NCBI GenBank assembly: GCA_030035585.1
Contig: CM057472.1
Span: forward strand, 87,603,601-87,667,600
DNA from: Dugong dugon
Taxonomy: Eukaryota; Chordata; Mammalia; Sirenia; Dugongidae
DNA: 64,000 nucleotides
Direction of reading: 5' to 3'
In this document: positions 1-10,555 of the stretch, piece after piece
How the letters are laid out: each line of letters opens with the position of its first letter
How positions within the stretch are numbered: position 1 is the first letter of the stretch
Program-made: the position numbers and the translations under genes
Notes under the pieces: generated by a model
Databases searched by the model: none
The model's input: only the letters and a program-made list of their open reading frames with translations
What the model was told of the DNA's origin: nothing

Positions 1-3
1 GGA

Positions 4-210
4 GTTGTTGTTGTTAGCTGCCTTCAAGTCAATTTCAACTCACAGTGACCCCATGTGAGAGGAGAACTGCCCTGTAAGGTCTTCTAGGCTGTAAGCTTTA
101 CAGAAGCAGTTAGATTACCAGGCCTTTCTTCCATGGAGCCGCTGGGTAGGTTCAAACCACCAGCCTTTTGGCAGCAGCTAAGCACTTAATTGTAGTGCAA
201 CCAGGGCTCC
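4..210 (-). mobile_element. AfroSINE, near full length
   Basis: The reverse complement starts GGAGCCCTGGTTGCAC, a decayed tRNA-like head, and ends in the GACTCA/TTGAAGGCAGC tail plus an (AAC)n stretch, read here as GTTGTTGTTG at the left edge. The body belongs to the longer subfamily with the AAGCAGATTGCCAGGCCTTTCTTCC segment. It abuts the next SINE directly. Non-coding; presumably mobilised by RTE enzymes. Confidence 0.9.
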
Positions 211-522
211 TTCCATGCAGGAGACCTGGGTTCAGTTCCTAGCAAAAGTACCTTATGCTCATTCACCATCCATCTGCAGTGGAGGCTTGCAAGCTGTTAT
301 GATGCTGAACAGGTTTCAGTGGAGCTTCCAGACTAAGATGGACTAGGAAGAAAGGCCTGACTATTTCCTTCTGAAAATCAGCCAGTCAAAACTATATGGA
401 TCACAATGGTCCAATCTGCATGCAACCACGGGGATGGCACAGGACCAGGGAGTGTTTTGTTCTGTTATGCATGCTGTCATCATGAGTCAGGGGCTGACTC
501 CATGGCAGGTAACAGCAACAAT
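211..522 (+). mobile_element. tRNA-Gly/RTE chimeric SINE, 5' truncated
   Basis: Begins inside a tRNA-Gly-like head at CTTCCATGCAGGAGACCTGG, with a B-box-like GGTTCAGTTCC. It continues with a piece like the RTE 5' region (ACAGGTTTCAGTGGAGCTTCC, GACTAGGAAGAAAGGCC) and closes with the RTE 3' tail (GGATGGCACAGGACCAGGGA, then TAACAGCAACA). The same architecture with an intact head is at 41336-41640. Confidence 0.8.
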
Positions 523-3088
523 ATAGTAAAAACCAGTTGCTTCTCCAAGATGATGCAAAACTGAGCTGATGATCAGCAGGGTGAGTTTCTGTTTTCATTT
601 GTAATCGTTAAATTTATTTACTGTGTCATGTGACATAAGTGCCTTCACAAAAGTCTAAAATTTTTCTGGCAACTTGCTGTCTCTCTCCAAAAATAATCTT
701 GCTTGTTGGCATGATATGACCTGTATTCCTTATTAGATAATGACACTTTATCTGCATTATTAAAACATATATTCTTATAAACAACTTATTAAAAGTCAAA
801 GACCGTCTAGAGGCTTCATCTCCCAAGAAATGAGAACTAAATCTGAGTAGTTATCTTTCCTCTTAGTGTATTAGACTAACATGTCATTCTAGAGTACCCT
901 GTTGAACCCCTTTCTATCAAGTCATTAGGTGTGAAACCCAGAGCTTCCCAGCCTCTTGTGCTCTTGGTAAGCCTCCTACTTTTTTTTTTTTCTTTCTTTT
1001 TTCAGAACTGTTTGATGTATTTCTTGCTTCTTGTACTCTGCTCTCTACTTATTCAATAGTAACATGTTTACTAAATATGTTTAGTAAATATGTTTAATAC
1101 TTCATTATGTTTAATATGTTTAATACTTCATTAAAAGGCACCTAAGTAAAAGTTAAAACAAAACATACATGTACATATATTTTTAGCACTTTCCTACATA
1201 TTGAAATCAATAACAATTGAATATAGTATATTATTTTCGTCTTTCTTTTATAACTACCTGTGATATACTTTACATTAGCTTTTTTCTTTTGTGCATAATC
1301 CTGAACCTTTCACAGACCTAGCTTGTTTTAATCAATGACATAAATGAATAGTATTATAGTTACCAGTCTTATTTAATGTTCAAATTATCATCAGTTACCC
1401 AGGAAGATTGCCTTTAAGTGGGCTTTTTATTCTTTCAGCACTTTCTTTGATATTTTTGGGCACATCTTTGTCTTTTGGCGACTATAGGAGATTCTAGACT
1501 CATGGAGATTACTTCCTGCCCAAAGACTTGAAATCAGCAAACTTCAGGGTGTCTTGTGCACATAAGTATCGATAGTGCTCAAGAGTGCCACTCTTCTTAG
1601 AAGTTTTAATAATAACAGAGCTTAAATATATATTCCTCCCTAAGGTTTCTGAGTTCACATTATTATTTCTTGACAAGAGCGTAACATTAGGTAATTTCTC
1701 TTAAACTGATTGCTGATTCAGTTTATGATTTTAATCGAGATGGTCAGAGTACTATAAATAACGGTGAATGTTCATAATAGGGGCCAATAGAAAAATCAGA
1801 CTATAGAAAATCGGTTAGGGTATGAGACTATATTCACTAAATATACATATATATCCTGAAAAAAAATACTGAAAGAATTTACTCAAAAATTGATTTATCC
1901 TCCTCACTATGCTTTTTAATTATTTTTCAACTTTTCTTCTTTGAGCGTATTTTATTTTTGTAATGAGATTGCAAAAATGTTGAATTTTTAAAAAAATAAG
2001 AAAATTTTCCAGCAGGAAATAGCTCTATGTTTTGTTCAACAAACACACTGAATCTTGTATACACAGCATATTCAAAAAAGCTCAAAAATTGCTGACTCTT
2101 CATAACTGGGTGATATTTTGCTGTTTATGCCCATACTTCCCTTTTAGAATGAGGAGGATTCTGGATAATCTTATTGTATCATATTTATACTTCATTGCAT
2201 TGCTCTCTGGGGTGGGGGGGGGGGGGAAATGAACAGTACAAGACTTGTCACTTGAGTTCTATTCATGACCTCTCTACTGCAAGCATTACAGGTAGAATGC
2301 AGCAAACAAGAGATGCAATTCCAGGGGAATATGGGCTCATAGATCTTTCAAAGCAATCTTAGAAGAAAAGCTTTCTCACGATTGCTATAGCAAGTAATGT
2401 TTTTAACTGCTTTAGAGTCATCATTGTAAGAGCATTGGGTCTAGAAGTAAGGAAGATCATTATATTTTAAATGGCTTTTCAAGGCAACTGAGAGAGTCTG
2501 CTCCCTTGCCTTCTCCAGCCATATTGTATCATAGAATCATGGGATCCCATTGATGTGATACAAATCAAGAAAGCAATGTGCCTCTTTGCTGGCATAAAGA
2601 ATAGAGGTGTAAGTGTGTACTTAAAAAGTGAGGAATCACTTGAAAGTTAGAAGGCACTTTCTAGCTACATGCATACTTGGCAGCCTCTCTTGAATGGTGA
2701 CAGTCTCGATACCCTCTATGGTCAGCTATTTCTTCTATAACTCCATTTACCTGCAGTTTGAACTTCACTTCCAGAGTTACTATGTTTTACTTCTTTGTTG
2801 GCCAATTCTCTCTTCTGACTATTCAGTGGTGTAAAATGTCACATGAGTTTGTTACTGGGAGACAAGGAATCAACACACTCCAAGCTTTGCTGTGAGTGCA
2901 TGAACTGAATAACAGATGCTTAGTGACCATTCACTGATAAACTTTGAAAGGACTGATGTGATTGCCATTGATCATGATCCACATCTATAATTTATGCAGT
3001 GACTGTGGAATGAAGAACCAACAGCAAACTTTATATTTCATGCAAATATTCATAGTTAATATATAATGATAGCTGAAATTTAAACTGT
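523..3088. other. Unique AT-rich DNA
   Basis: I recognise no gene or repeat. It contains a T-rich run near 979-1003, a short TTTAGTAAATATG-type duplication near 1070-1095, and a run of 13 G preceded by GGGGT at 2209-2226. The open frames are short (at most about 66 codons) and resemble no known protein. Confidence 0.6.
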
Positions 3089-3270
3089 GTTGTTTTTGCT
3101 ACTTGCTGTCAAGTCTGACTTTTGGTGACCTTATTTATAAAAGGACAAAACCTTTTCTAGTCCTGTACCATCTTCATGATCATTGGTAAGTTTGAGCCCT
3201 TTGTTGTACTTATTGTGTCAGTCCATCTAAGTAAGGGTTTCTCTCATTTTCGCTGACCCTCTACTTATGA
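3089..3270 (-). mobile_element. RTE LINE 3'-end fragment
   Basis: Antisense to the RTE 3' end. The CTGTCAAGTCTGACT tail junction and the TTGAGCCCTTTGTTGTACTT, CAGTCCATCTAAGTAAGGGT and CGCTGACCCTCTACTTATGA segments match, in order, those of the better-preserved minus-strand copies at 10067 and 54911. Heavily diverged and 5' truncated. Confidence 0.75.
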
Positions 3271-3313
3271 GACACGATATTAACTAAATTGTGGTAACTG
3301 AAATTCATGCATA

Positions 3314-3353
3314 TTGTTGTTGTTGTTAGATGCCTTTGAGTTGATTCCAACTC
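3314..3353 (-). mobile_element. SINE/RTE tail remnant
   Basis: About 40 bp consisting of a (GTT)n tract followed by TTAGATGCCTTTGAGTTGAT, the shared terminal tail of RTE and AfroSINE. It ends where the tail of the next AfroSINE begins, so it is either a severely truncated insertion or a duplicated tail. Confidence 0.6.
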
Positions 3354-4480
3354 ATCAAACCAAACCAAACTTGATGCCATCAAGTCAATTCTGACTCATA
3401 GAGTTTCTATAGGACAGAGTAGAATAGCCGCATAGGGTTTCCTAGGCTGTAATCTTTTTTTTTAAATTGTACTTCAGGTGAAGGCTTACAGAACAAATAG
3501 TTTCTCATGAAACAGTAGTACACATGTTGTTTTATGACATTGGTTAACAACCCCACAACATATTAACCCTCTAAATTCTCAACCCTTTTTCTTTTGGTGA
3601 AAATACACATAGCCAAAGATACACCATTTCAAAAATTTCTACATGCACAGGTCAGTGACATTGACTACGCTCTTCCAATTGTGCTGTTATTCTCACCTAA
3701 GATGAAGGCTTACAGAACAAAATAGTTTCTCATTTAACAGTTACTACAAATGTTGCCCTATGACAATGGTTAACAATCTCACAACACATCAACAATATCC
3801 TTACTCAGTCTTGGGTTCCCTATCACCAGCTCCCTTGTCCCCTTCTGCCTTCTGGCCCTTGTCGCTGGACTCCTGTACCTCGTTAGTCTCATTTGGTTTT
3901 ACGGGGCTGTCCACTCCCAGGCTGAACAGTGAACCTCGGAGGTAACTTCACCACTGAGGTAAAAGGGTGTCTGGGGGCCATACTCTCGAGGTTTCTCCAG
4001 TCTCCTTTAGGCCAGTAAATCTGGTCTTTTTTTGTGTGTGTGAGTTAGAATTATGCTCTACATCCTTCTCCAGCTCTGTCCAGAACCCTCTGTTGTGATC
4101 CTGGTCAGAGCAGTCAGTGGTGGTAGCTGGGCACCATCTAGCTGTACTGGACTCAGTCCGGTGGAGACCTTGGTAGCTGTGGACAATTAGTCCTTCGGAC
4201 TAATCTTTTCCTTGTATCCTGTTCTCTTCATTCTCCCTTGCTTCTGAAGGGATGAGACCAGTGGAGTATCTTAGATGGCCGCTCACAGGCTTTTAAGACC
4301 CCAGACACTACTCACCAAGGTAGAATGTAGGGCATTGTCTTTATAAGCTGTGTCATGCTAGGCTGTAATCTTTACGGAAGCAGATTGCCAGGTCTTTCTC
4401 CCATAGAGCCACTGGGTGGGTTCGAACACCAACCTTTTGGTTAGCAGTAGAGTGCTTAACCATTGTGCCACCAGGGCTTC
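3354..4480 (-). mobile_element. AfroSINE split by an L1 insertion
   Basis: Two halves of one minus-strand AfroSINE: 3354-3457 (tail, TTGATGCCATCAAGTCAATT and GGACAGAGTAGAATAGCC) and 4358-4480 (head, ending CATTGTGCCACCAGGGCTTC). The halves join across a duplicated CTAGGCTGTAATCTTT that flanks the inserted L1 fragment, so the SINE was present before the L1 arrived. Confidence 0.9.
3458..4357 (-). mobile_element. L1 3'-UTR fragment inserted into an AfroSINE
   Basis: A 5'-truncated L1 end in minus orientation. A T-run (the poly-A tail) starts at the left edge, followed by L1 3'-UTR sequence colinear with the full L1 at 13.7-14.5 kb (for example ATCTAGCTGTACTGGACTCA and TTTTAAGACCCCAGACACTA). 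A perfect 16-bp target-site duplication flanks it at 3442-3457 and 4358-4373. The GAAGGCTTACAGAACAAATAG module occurs twice, about 223 bp apart, separated by an older L1 3'-UTR segment; the full-length L1 has it once. Confidence 0.92.
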
Positions 4481-4961
4481 TTCCATACATATTAGAACTG
4501 TGCAAAATGAGGACCACCTGTGTGCATGTGTGTATGTAGTATTTTTCGTGTTGTAGCTTCAACACGCTATACCAAAACTTAGTGCCTTTTGATACCTAGG
4601 CTGCATGTGATCTGAGTGGAGTACTATTCACTTTCATCTTGGTTGGCCAGATTATTCCATTTCATTCTGTGTTCTGATGAGAAGCTTTGTCCCATAATGG
4701 CTCTCAAATGTGTGCAGGTGGTCATGCACAGAAGCAAAAGGAAAAGTTCACTAGGGTTGTTAACATGAAAGTTTTCCAGGGCTTGGCGCACCAGTGGAGG
4801 AAACAGAATCATGAGTAGCAGACAGGGGTTGACATCAGTCCTCTGACATTTTGAGAAGTATCCATACACATCACTGTGGCCTGAGGGAAGCTTAGCTGGG
4901 AGAAACTGACCAGAGGCATGTTCTGACTTTGAATGGTTTATTAGAGAAAAGGATAGCACTC
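4481..4961. other. Unique DNA
   Basis: No repeat or exon recognised. A minus-strand open frame of 111 codons (4624-4959) resembles no known protein and has no splice or poly-A context to support it. Confidence 0.5.
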
Positions 4962-5322
4962 AGGGGCACATTATCCAATAGGCAAAGTAAGCATGGGTTT
5001 ACTTGTGCTTACTTACTAATCTATACTATAATTTCACATGCATTTCACCACATCTGTGGTTCACTACAGATTGGTAAGTACTAGTAAGCCCGTGCTTACC
5101 TTGCTTACTGTGTCATCCACCCCATCTGGGATGTAAATTTAAAAAGAGGCTTTGACTCTGTAGGAAGGTGCTATGAGGTTTGGAGAGAGACAGATGCCAG
5201 CCATATCCAGAAGCACAATTTTTGATGTAGTGGAAAAACATAAAAATTGTTCACTACAGATGATCTGGTAAGCAAGGTAAGCACTGTGCTTACCTTGCTT
5301 ATTGGATAATCTGCCCTTTGTA
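4962..5322. repeat. Inverted-repeat, MITE-like element
   Basis: The left end reads GGGGCACATTATCCAATAGG then CAAAGTAAGCA. The right end is its near reverse complement, TGCTTACCTTGC then TTATTGGATAATCTGCCC. The left half (about 4969-5117) is itself a hairpin: its second arm carries ACAGATTGGTAAGTA and GTGCTTACCTTGC. A further copy of the arm starts near 5250 (TTCACTACAGAT). No open frame. This looks like a small non-autonomous DNA transposon, or two joined ones; I cannot name the family. Confidence 0.6.
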
Positions 5323-5633
5323 GCACTGTTGATAAGGAGCAAATATTGGAAGACTTTCCTATTGAAACGCTGCAGTAGTGGTCCCATATAATGCTGATTT
5401 AGTTAGTGCTCCCATTTCCAGATGCTAAATTGGATATGCAAGTAGATGTATGGAGGATACCTTTTTGAAGAGAGAGTTTAATGTTCCTTGTAAATTTATC
5501 AAAGATAAATATATTTTTAAGATATTTATACCCAGTATCAGTGTAAGTGTATACAGTGAAAATAGTCTTTTACTTGGAATATACAGTATTTTGCTTTAAT
5601 TCACAGATCTGCAAACTATTAGCTATGCTTGAT

Positions 5634-5712
5634 CATTCATTTATTCATTCATTTATTTTTGCACAATAAATATTTATCAAGTGCCTATTATGTGTCAGAT
5701 ACCACACCAGCT
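5634..5712 (-). mobile_element. L2 LINE 3'-end fragment
   Basis: The sequence CATTCATTTATTTTTGCACA followed by ATAAATATTTATCAAGTGCC and TATTATGTGTCAGATACC is the antisense of the classic L2 3' terminus. An ancient placental-wide element. The rest of 5323-7992 shows only scattered old-repeat hints (6418-6545 may continue the same L2) and otherwise unique DNA. Confidence 0.75.
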
Positions 5713-6114
5713 TTTATGAAATCAGGGTCAAATGACTTCACCTTTTAAAATTTTCACCTGTGAAATTCTAAGACTTCTTAATCCTGTTCAAAGTAACACT
5801 GTTCAAAAAGTAGCTCTATAGTTTGTAAACATTTATTTTTCTCTTGTTTTTCTTTAAAATACAGAAATAGTCATAGAATTAATGGAAATAAAATTTTTAG
5901 TGATAAAATCCACAATTGAAAAGTTAGGAGGAATACTTTTCAATTTACCTTCAATTTATGCCTTCACTCCACTGAGCACAGGAACAATGAGTGTGTAATA
6001 ATTTACCTTTATCTGGGATGACAATTAGAGGGCAGACTTCTCATGGAAAAAAAAACCCCTCTTGTCCACTCCTCTACCTTCAGATGGGGCTATAACTAAA
6101 TGATTCTGTATGGC

Positions 6115-6116
<2 letters not shown>

Positions 6117-6148
<32 letters not shown>

Positions 6149-6167
6149 TATGTGCGTGTGTGTGCAC
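6117..6167. repeat. (TG)n microsatellite
   Basis: About 14 uninterrupted TG units followed by imperfect TGTATGTGCGTG units and a GCACAC end. It sits in otherwise unique DNA. Confidence 0.95.
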
Positions 6168-7992
6168 ACATCTGTGAAAGAAGAGCCCACACCCTCTGTC
6201 CATTACTCACCTCAGTGTTTACTGCCAAGATGGGTTTTCCAATCTTCCATTGTTTCCTCTAAATTGACTCTCTCGTGTAGAGTTTAGAGCTGCTCTGTCT
6301 GCTAGGAAATGACTATATAATAGAACCGCTATATAATAGTGCTGGAATTCATCTTGCTATTTATTCCTTCCCTCCACAATAAGACCTAAAATTTATCAGA
6401 AAGTGTGAGTTTCAGGTAAATTCAGAGGATGGTTATTGAGTGACTGCTGCATCCAAGTCGCTAGACTGAGACTATTGAGATGGATAAGAAACTATCCCCT
6501 TGTAAGGAGCTTGAAATCTAGAGGAGAGAAATGTATAAACATACAACTGAAAATTTTTGGTATAATTTCTGGTAGAATATATTTGGGGCTGCGGGCTAAA
6601 GGGAAGTTTTAGTTCTATCTTGGCAGCTTGAGTTTAAAACAGGAGAGAGGTTTAGATGGAGATTATACTTAAGGTGTACACTTGGAATATACAGTACTTA
6701 GAATATACGGGGTGTATGAAAAATGAATAGTTGAGCAGATCAGGTAAGCAGAGCTGTAGATGGAGAGAGGTGCAGTGTAGCCGGTAGGAATTTTTCTACC
6801 TCTTTGAAAAATTTGTTTTTATCAACCTTAGCAGCCTCTGCTTAGTCCTCTCTTAGCTCGTAATTATTTCTCGGTTGTGCCTTGGCGAATCTCATCAGCG
6901 TAATGGCACCACTCTATCCTCCCTACTCCACCCCCATGTCACTTCGCTGCTGTCTGAACAACAAAGCTTGACTGCTGAAAAAGATAATACCTGACTCCAA
7001 TCAAAGTCTCGCTTACAGCTGTGATGTAGGTCTGGGGGCCTTTCCATGTCACTTGAAACTAGTATTGATTGCTCTAGCTCTAAACAGAGCAGTCAAAGGG
7101 TCATGCTGGTTGCTTTAGGGGAGGAACAGAAAGTAAATCCAAGATAAATGAAATGAAGAGGTAAATGTAGAATCAAAAAAGCCAGGAGTCTTTAGTGCCT
7201 GCTCTCAGGCGTCATCGAACCAGATGACTCTTGCTGGTAAGGTCAGCGAGGGGAAGAGGGGAGCATAGGATGCTGAGACTCAATACGTAATCCTGCATAA
7301 GAGCAGGTTGTGGTGATTAGTGTCAATCTCATTGTCTGCTGACACTCTTTGTTATTGACCTTTAATCTCCAGTGGACAGGGACTGTGGGAGCACACAAGG
7401 GTACCGAATGCCCCTGCTTGTGCTTGCTTGCCAGAGAGATCTACTAGGAGAATGAACCTCTGCCCTCTCTGAGTCATCAGTGGGATATCATTTAGAGTGG
7501 CCGTACAGTTTATCTCCAAACAGGGACAACTTTGAGAGGGGAATAAAAACACTGTAAATAACCATGACTGCATAACAGGTGCACAGTGGCACATCCCCGA
7601 GCAAAATGGGACTGTTAGGGGATATATGACTCCCTTACCATTTGTTTTGTCTGAAGGTAGAGTCCAAGGGAAAATACAAAGAATACATGGAGCATGTCCC
7701 TGGAAGTAGGAAAGCTTAAATTTGAGCACTGATTTCCTAAAATTTTTGCTGAAACGGGTGAGATAGCTCTCTTTTTAATGCTTAGCACATTCCCATAGGT
7801 GTATCACAATCACATGTGTTTTCTAAAAAATTAGCTGTAACTACCCTTTTCTCTTCCATATTCAAGAAAACATTGGAATTTAGACTAAAACACGTATTTA
7901 AAAGAACAACTTTGAAGTTGATTACTCGGTACTTAAATTATTTAAGTACTTTAACTATAAAATTATTACGTTATTACGATTAAGGCACTTCT
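6168..7992. other. Mostly unique DNA
   Basis: No confident gene or repeat apart from possible L2 remnants near 6418-6545. The longest frame here (125 codons, minus, 7352-7729) has no domain I recognise. The segment stops at the target-site duplication of the next AfroSINE. Confidence 0.5.
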
Positions 7993-8003
7993 AAAGCACT
8001 ACT

Positions 8004-8180
8004 GGAAACCCTGGCGGAGTAATGGTTAAGTGCTATGGCTGCTAACCAAAAGGTCGGCGGTTCAAATCCACCAGGTGCTCCTTCGAAATCCTATGGGGCA
8101 GTTCTACTCTGTCCTATAGGGTCGCTATAGGGTTGTCGTGAGTTGGAATCAACTTGACGGCAACGGGTTTGGTTTTGGTT
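8004..8180 (+). mobile_element. AfroSINE
   Basis: Head GGAAACCCTGGCGGAGTAAT with A-box-like and B-box-like (GGTTCAAATCC) segments. The body is GGGGCAGTTCTACTCTGTCC and the tail CTTGACGGCAACGGGTTTGG. It is flanked by AAAGCACTACT (7993-8003) and AAAGTACTACT (8181-8191), its target-site duplication. Confidence 0.95.
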
Positions 8181-8191
8181 AAAGTACTACT

Positions 8192-8556
8192 TTGCATTCG
8201 AATTGTGGTGTTGATGAAGAATATTGAATATACCATGGGCTGCCAGAAGAACTAACAAATGAGTCTTAGAAGAAATGCAACCAGAATGCTCCTTAGAAGT
8301 GAGGATGGCAAGACTTTGGCTCACCTATTTTGAACACATCATCAGGAAAGACCAACTGCTAGAAAAGGAAGGACATAATGGTTGATAAAGGGAGGGTCGG
8401 TGAAGGCTAGGGAGGCCCTTTGTGAGATGGATTGACAAAGCGACCAAAGCAATGGACTCAAACATAACAACTATCATGTAGATGGCACGGGCTGGGCAAC
8501 ATTCCATTCTGTTGTTCATAAGGTCCCCATGAGTCAGAACTCGATGGCAACTAACA
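8192..8556 (+). mobile_element. RTE LINE 3'-end fragment sharing the SINE target site
   Basis: 5'-truncated RTE in sense orientation: TTCGAATTGTGGTGTTGATG, then GAATATACCATGGGCTGCCA, AGGAAGGACATAATG and the AACTCGATGGCAACTAACA tail. It starts directly after AAAGTACTACT and ends before AAAGTGCTACT (8559-8569), so it uses the same target duplication as the AfroSINE to its left. Confidence 0.9.
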
Positions 8557-8589
8557 ATAAAGTGCTACTTGGTACCCTCTTCCCCCCCA

Positions 8590-8937
8590 TCTTCATCTGG
8601 CTGCCTATTTTTCATCTTTTGGATCTCAACTTAATGTCCCCTCCTCGAAGAGACCATTTCTGGTCAACATAGCATAGAAACATAGCTAAAGCAACTCACT
8701 TCCCCCTCTCATGCTCTATCATACTGTCCTTATGTCATTTTCTTAGCACTTACCAGTATATAAAATTGTCTTGTTTATTTATCAATCTGTTTAGTGTATG
8801 CTTTCCTCAACTAGAATGAAAGAATCTTGAGGACATCAATTCTGCCTGGCCCCCTTGATAGTACATGCTCAGAAATTGCAGACCTGTGGGTATATAGTAA
8901 ATACTCAATAAATACTTGTTAATTGGGTAGACTAACT
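8590..8937 (+). mobile_element. L2 LINE 3' end
   Basis: Sense-strand L2 3' region. It carries the CTTATGTCATTTTCTTAGCA and TTGTCTTGTTTATTTATCAA type segments and the terminal ATAGTAAATACTCAATAAAT motif. Old and diverged, as is usual for L2. Confidence 0.7.
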
Positions 8938-8945
8938 GAGAATTA

Positions 8946-9445
8946 GACCTTTTTTTTTTTCTTTTTGTCTTTATTGAACATTTTTTGGTCTTCATTGAAC
9001 ATCTTTCGCAGCAGGCAATATCTTCCCTCCGTAGATCTTTGTGAAAAGGGAGGAACCTTCTTAACAGCGCCACTCCCTGCCCTCACCTCTTCACTACTAG
9101 ATTGAGGCCTTACAGCCTCAAATATCCCATGAGCATGGAATAAACCACATCTTGCAACAAAAGTTTCATCAGTCTCACTTTTGCTACGCTTAGCCTTTAT
9201 GTCTTTTACTCTTAGCCTTCTCCTGAATTAGTCTGATAGCATTCCTTGCTAATGCTGATCTGCTGGTCGTGCAGGTAAGTATTTTTCCATTTCCACTTCT
9301 CTTTTTCATCTCTTGTTGATGATTGTCAGTTGCAAAAGCTTAGCACTTTCATGTGCTGCATGATTTATACTTTGTCTTTCAGAATTGTTCTTATTGTCAA
9401 ATGTAGGATTCGATACGCTTGTGCAACCGCTTTGGTTAAAAACAT
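8946..9445 (-). pseudogene. Fossil Tigger/pogo-type transposase fragment
   Basis: On the minus strand, conceptual translation in several frames gives peptides in the order expected of a pogo/Tigger transposase. First comes a helix-turn-helix-like LTIRTILKDKV. Next is an ESAKLLQLTIINKR segment, then NAIRLIQEKAKS, then SETDETFVARCGLFHAHG (compare the family's ETFxASRGWFxRF). Last is MFNEDQKMFNKD, at the place of the family's FNxDETGLFWKKMP, where the first acidic catalytic residue lies. Frameshifts and an in-frame stop break it up, and it ends in an A-rich run (T-run on the plus strand near 8950-8960). The catalytic core beyond that is missing. Pogo-like transposases cut and paste at TA; this copy cannot be active. 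Assignment rests on motif order recalled from the family, not a search. Confidence 0.7.
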
Positions 9446-9765
9446 CTTTGCATTTTTGTTTCCATTATTAGCATAATTCTTCTTTTGATTACCTTACTCA
9501 TTGATTTTGCACTAGTTGGACATCACAGCATTCAAAATTTGCATAAAATACTAAAAAAATGGAGCTCAAGCACAGCCTAGACCTGCACTGTACAACACGG
9601 CGGCCACTAGCCATATAATGTTATTAAGTACTTGAAATGCGACTAATGCGAATGAAGAACTGACTTATAATTTCAGTGAATTTAAGTTTAACTTTAAACA
9701 TTATTACTCAGTTCAGTCATTGGAAAATGTGTAAGCATATTTGGAACAACTTTTTCAACTATATT

Positions 9766-9926
9766 AAAAAAAAAAACCATAGGCATTGAGTCGATTCCAA
9801 CTCATATCAACCCTCTAGGACAGAGTAGAACTGCCCCCATAGGATTCCCAAGGAACAGCTGTGGATTCGAACTGCCAGCCTTTTTGGTTAGCAGATGAGC
9901 TCTTAACCACTGAACCACCATGCCTC
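9766..9926 (-). mobile_element. AfroSINE inside the hAT fossil
   Basis: Minus-strand copy with a poly-A remnant at its left, TTGAGTCGATTCCAACTCAT tail and a head ending CCACTGAACCACCATGCC. A duplication of TTTTCAACTATA flanks it (about 9752-9763 and 9928-9939). Confidence 0.93.
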
Positions 9927-10066
9927 CTTTTCAACTATACATTTATTTTATGAAATCTGTTTACAGATCAAGTATTTCTGATAAAACTTGAGTGTCTGAA
10001 TTGAGATGTAATGTTAAGTGTAAAATATACATCAGCTTTTGAAGATTGAATGTAGAAAATATTCCA

Positions 10067-10487
10067 TTGTTGTTAGCTGCTGTCAAGTCCGTTCTGACTC
10101 ACAGCGAAACTATGTACAACAAAACAAAACACTGCCTGGTCCTGCGTCATCCTCACATCCTCCACAATCATTGTTATGCTTGAACCCATTGCAGTCACTT
10201 CGTAAATCCATCTCGTTGAGAGTCTTCCTCATTCTGCTACTTTACCAAGCATGAGGTCCTCCTCCAGAGAGTGGTCCCTCCTGATAACATGTCCAAAGTA
10301 CGTAAGATGAAGTCTCATCATCCTTGCTTCTAAGGAGCACTCTGGCTGTACTTCTTCCAAGACAGATTTGTCTGTTCTTTTGGCAGTCCGTGGTATATTC
10401 ACTCTTCTTTGCCAACACCGTAATTCAAAGGTAGCAATTCTTTTTCAGTCTTTTTTGTCCAGCTTTGGAATGCATATGAGGTGATTG
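10067..10487 (-). mobile_element. RTE LINE 3' end inside the hAT fossil
   Basis: Begins TTGTTGTTAGCTGCTGTCAA and runs antisense through GAACCCATTGCAGTCACTTC, ACCAAGCATGAGGTCC, CTGATAACATGTCCAAAGTA and CTTCTTCCAAGACAGATTTG. It breaks off after GCATATGAGGTGATTGG, a typical 5' truncation. Confidence 0.92.
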
Positions 10488-10555
10488 GTAATTTGTCTTA
10501 CATTTTGAAATGATAATATTTTCTATATATTGGTTTAAATAAAATATTAAAATAA

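Noticed and set aside
2209-2226. G-run as a quadruplex regulatory site
   Set aside because: It is a single long homopolymer without neighbouring G-tracts or a gene to regulate.
7352-7729. 125-codon minus-strand frame as a candidate exon
   Set aside because: No recognisable domain and no convincing splice or poly-A signals; a frame of this length is expected by chance in 64 kb.
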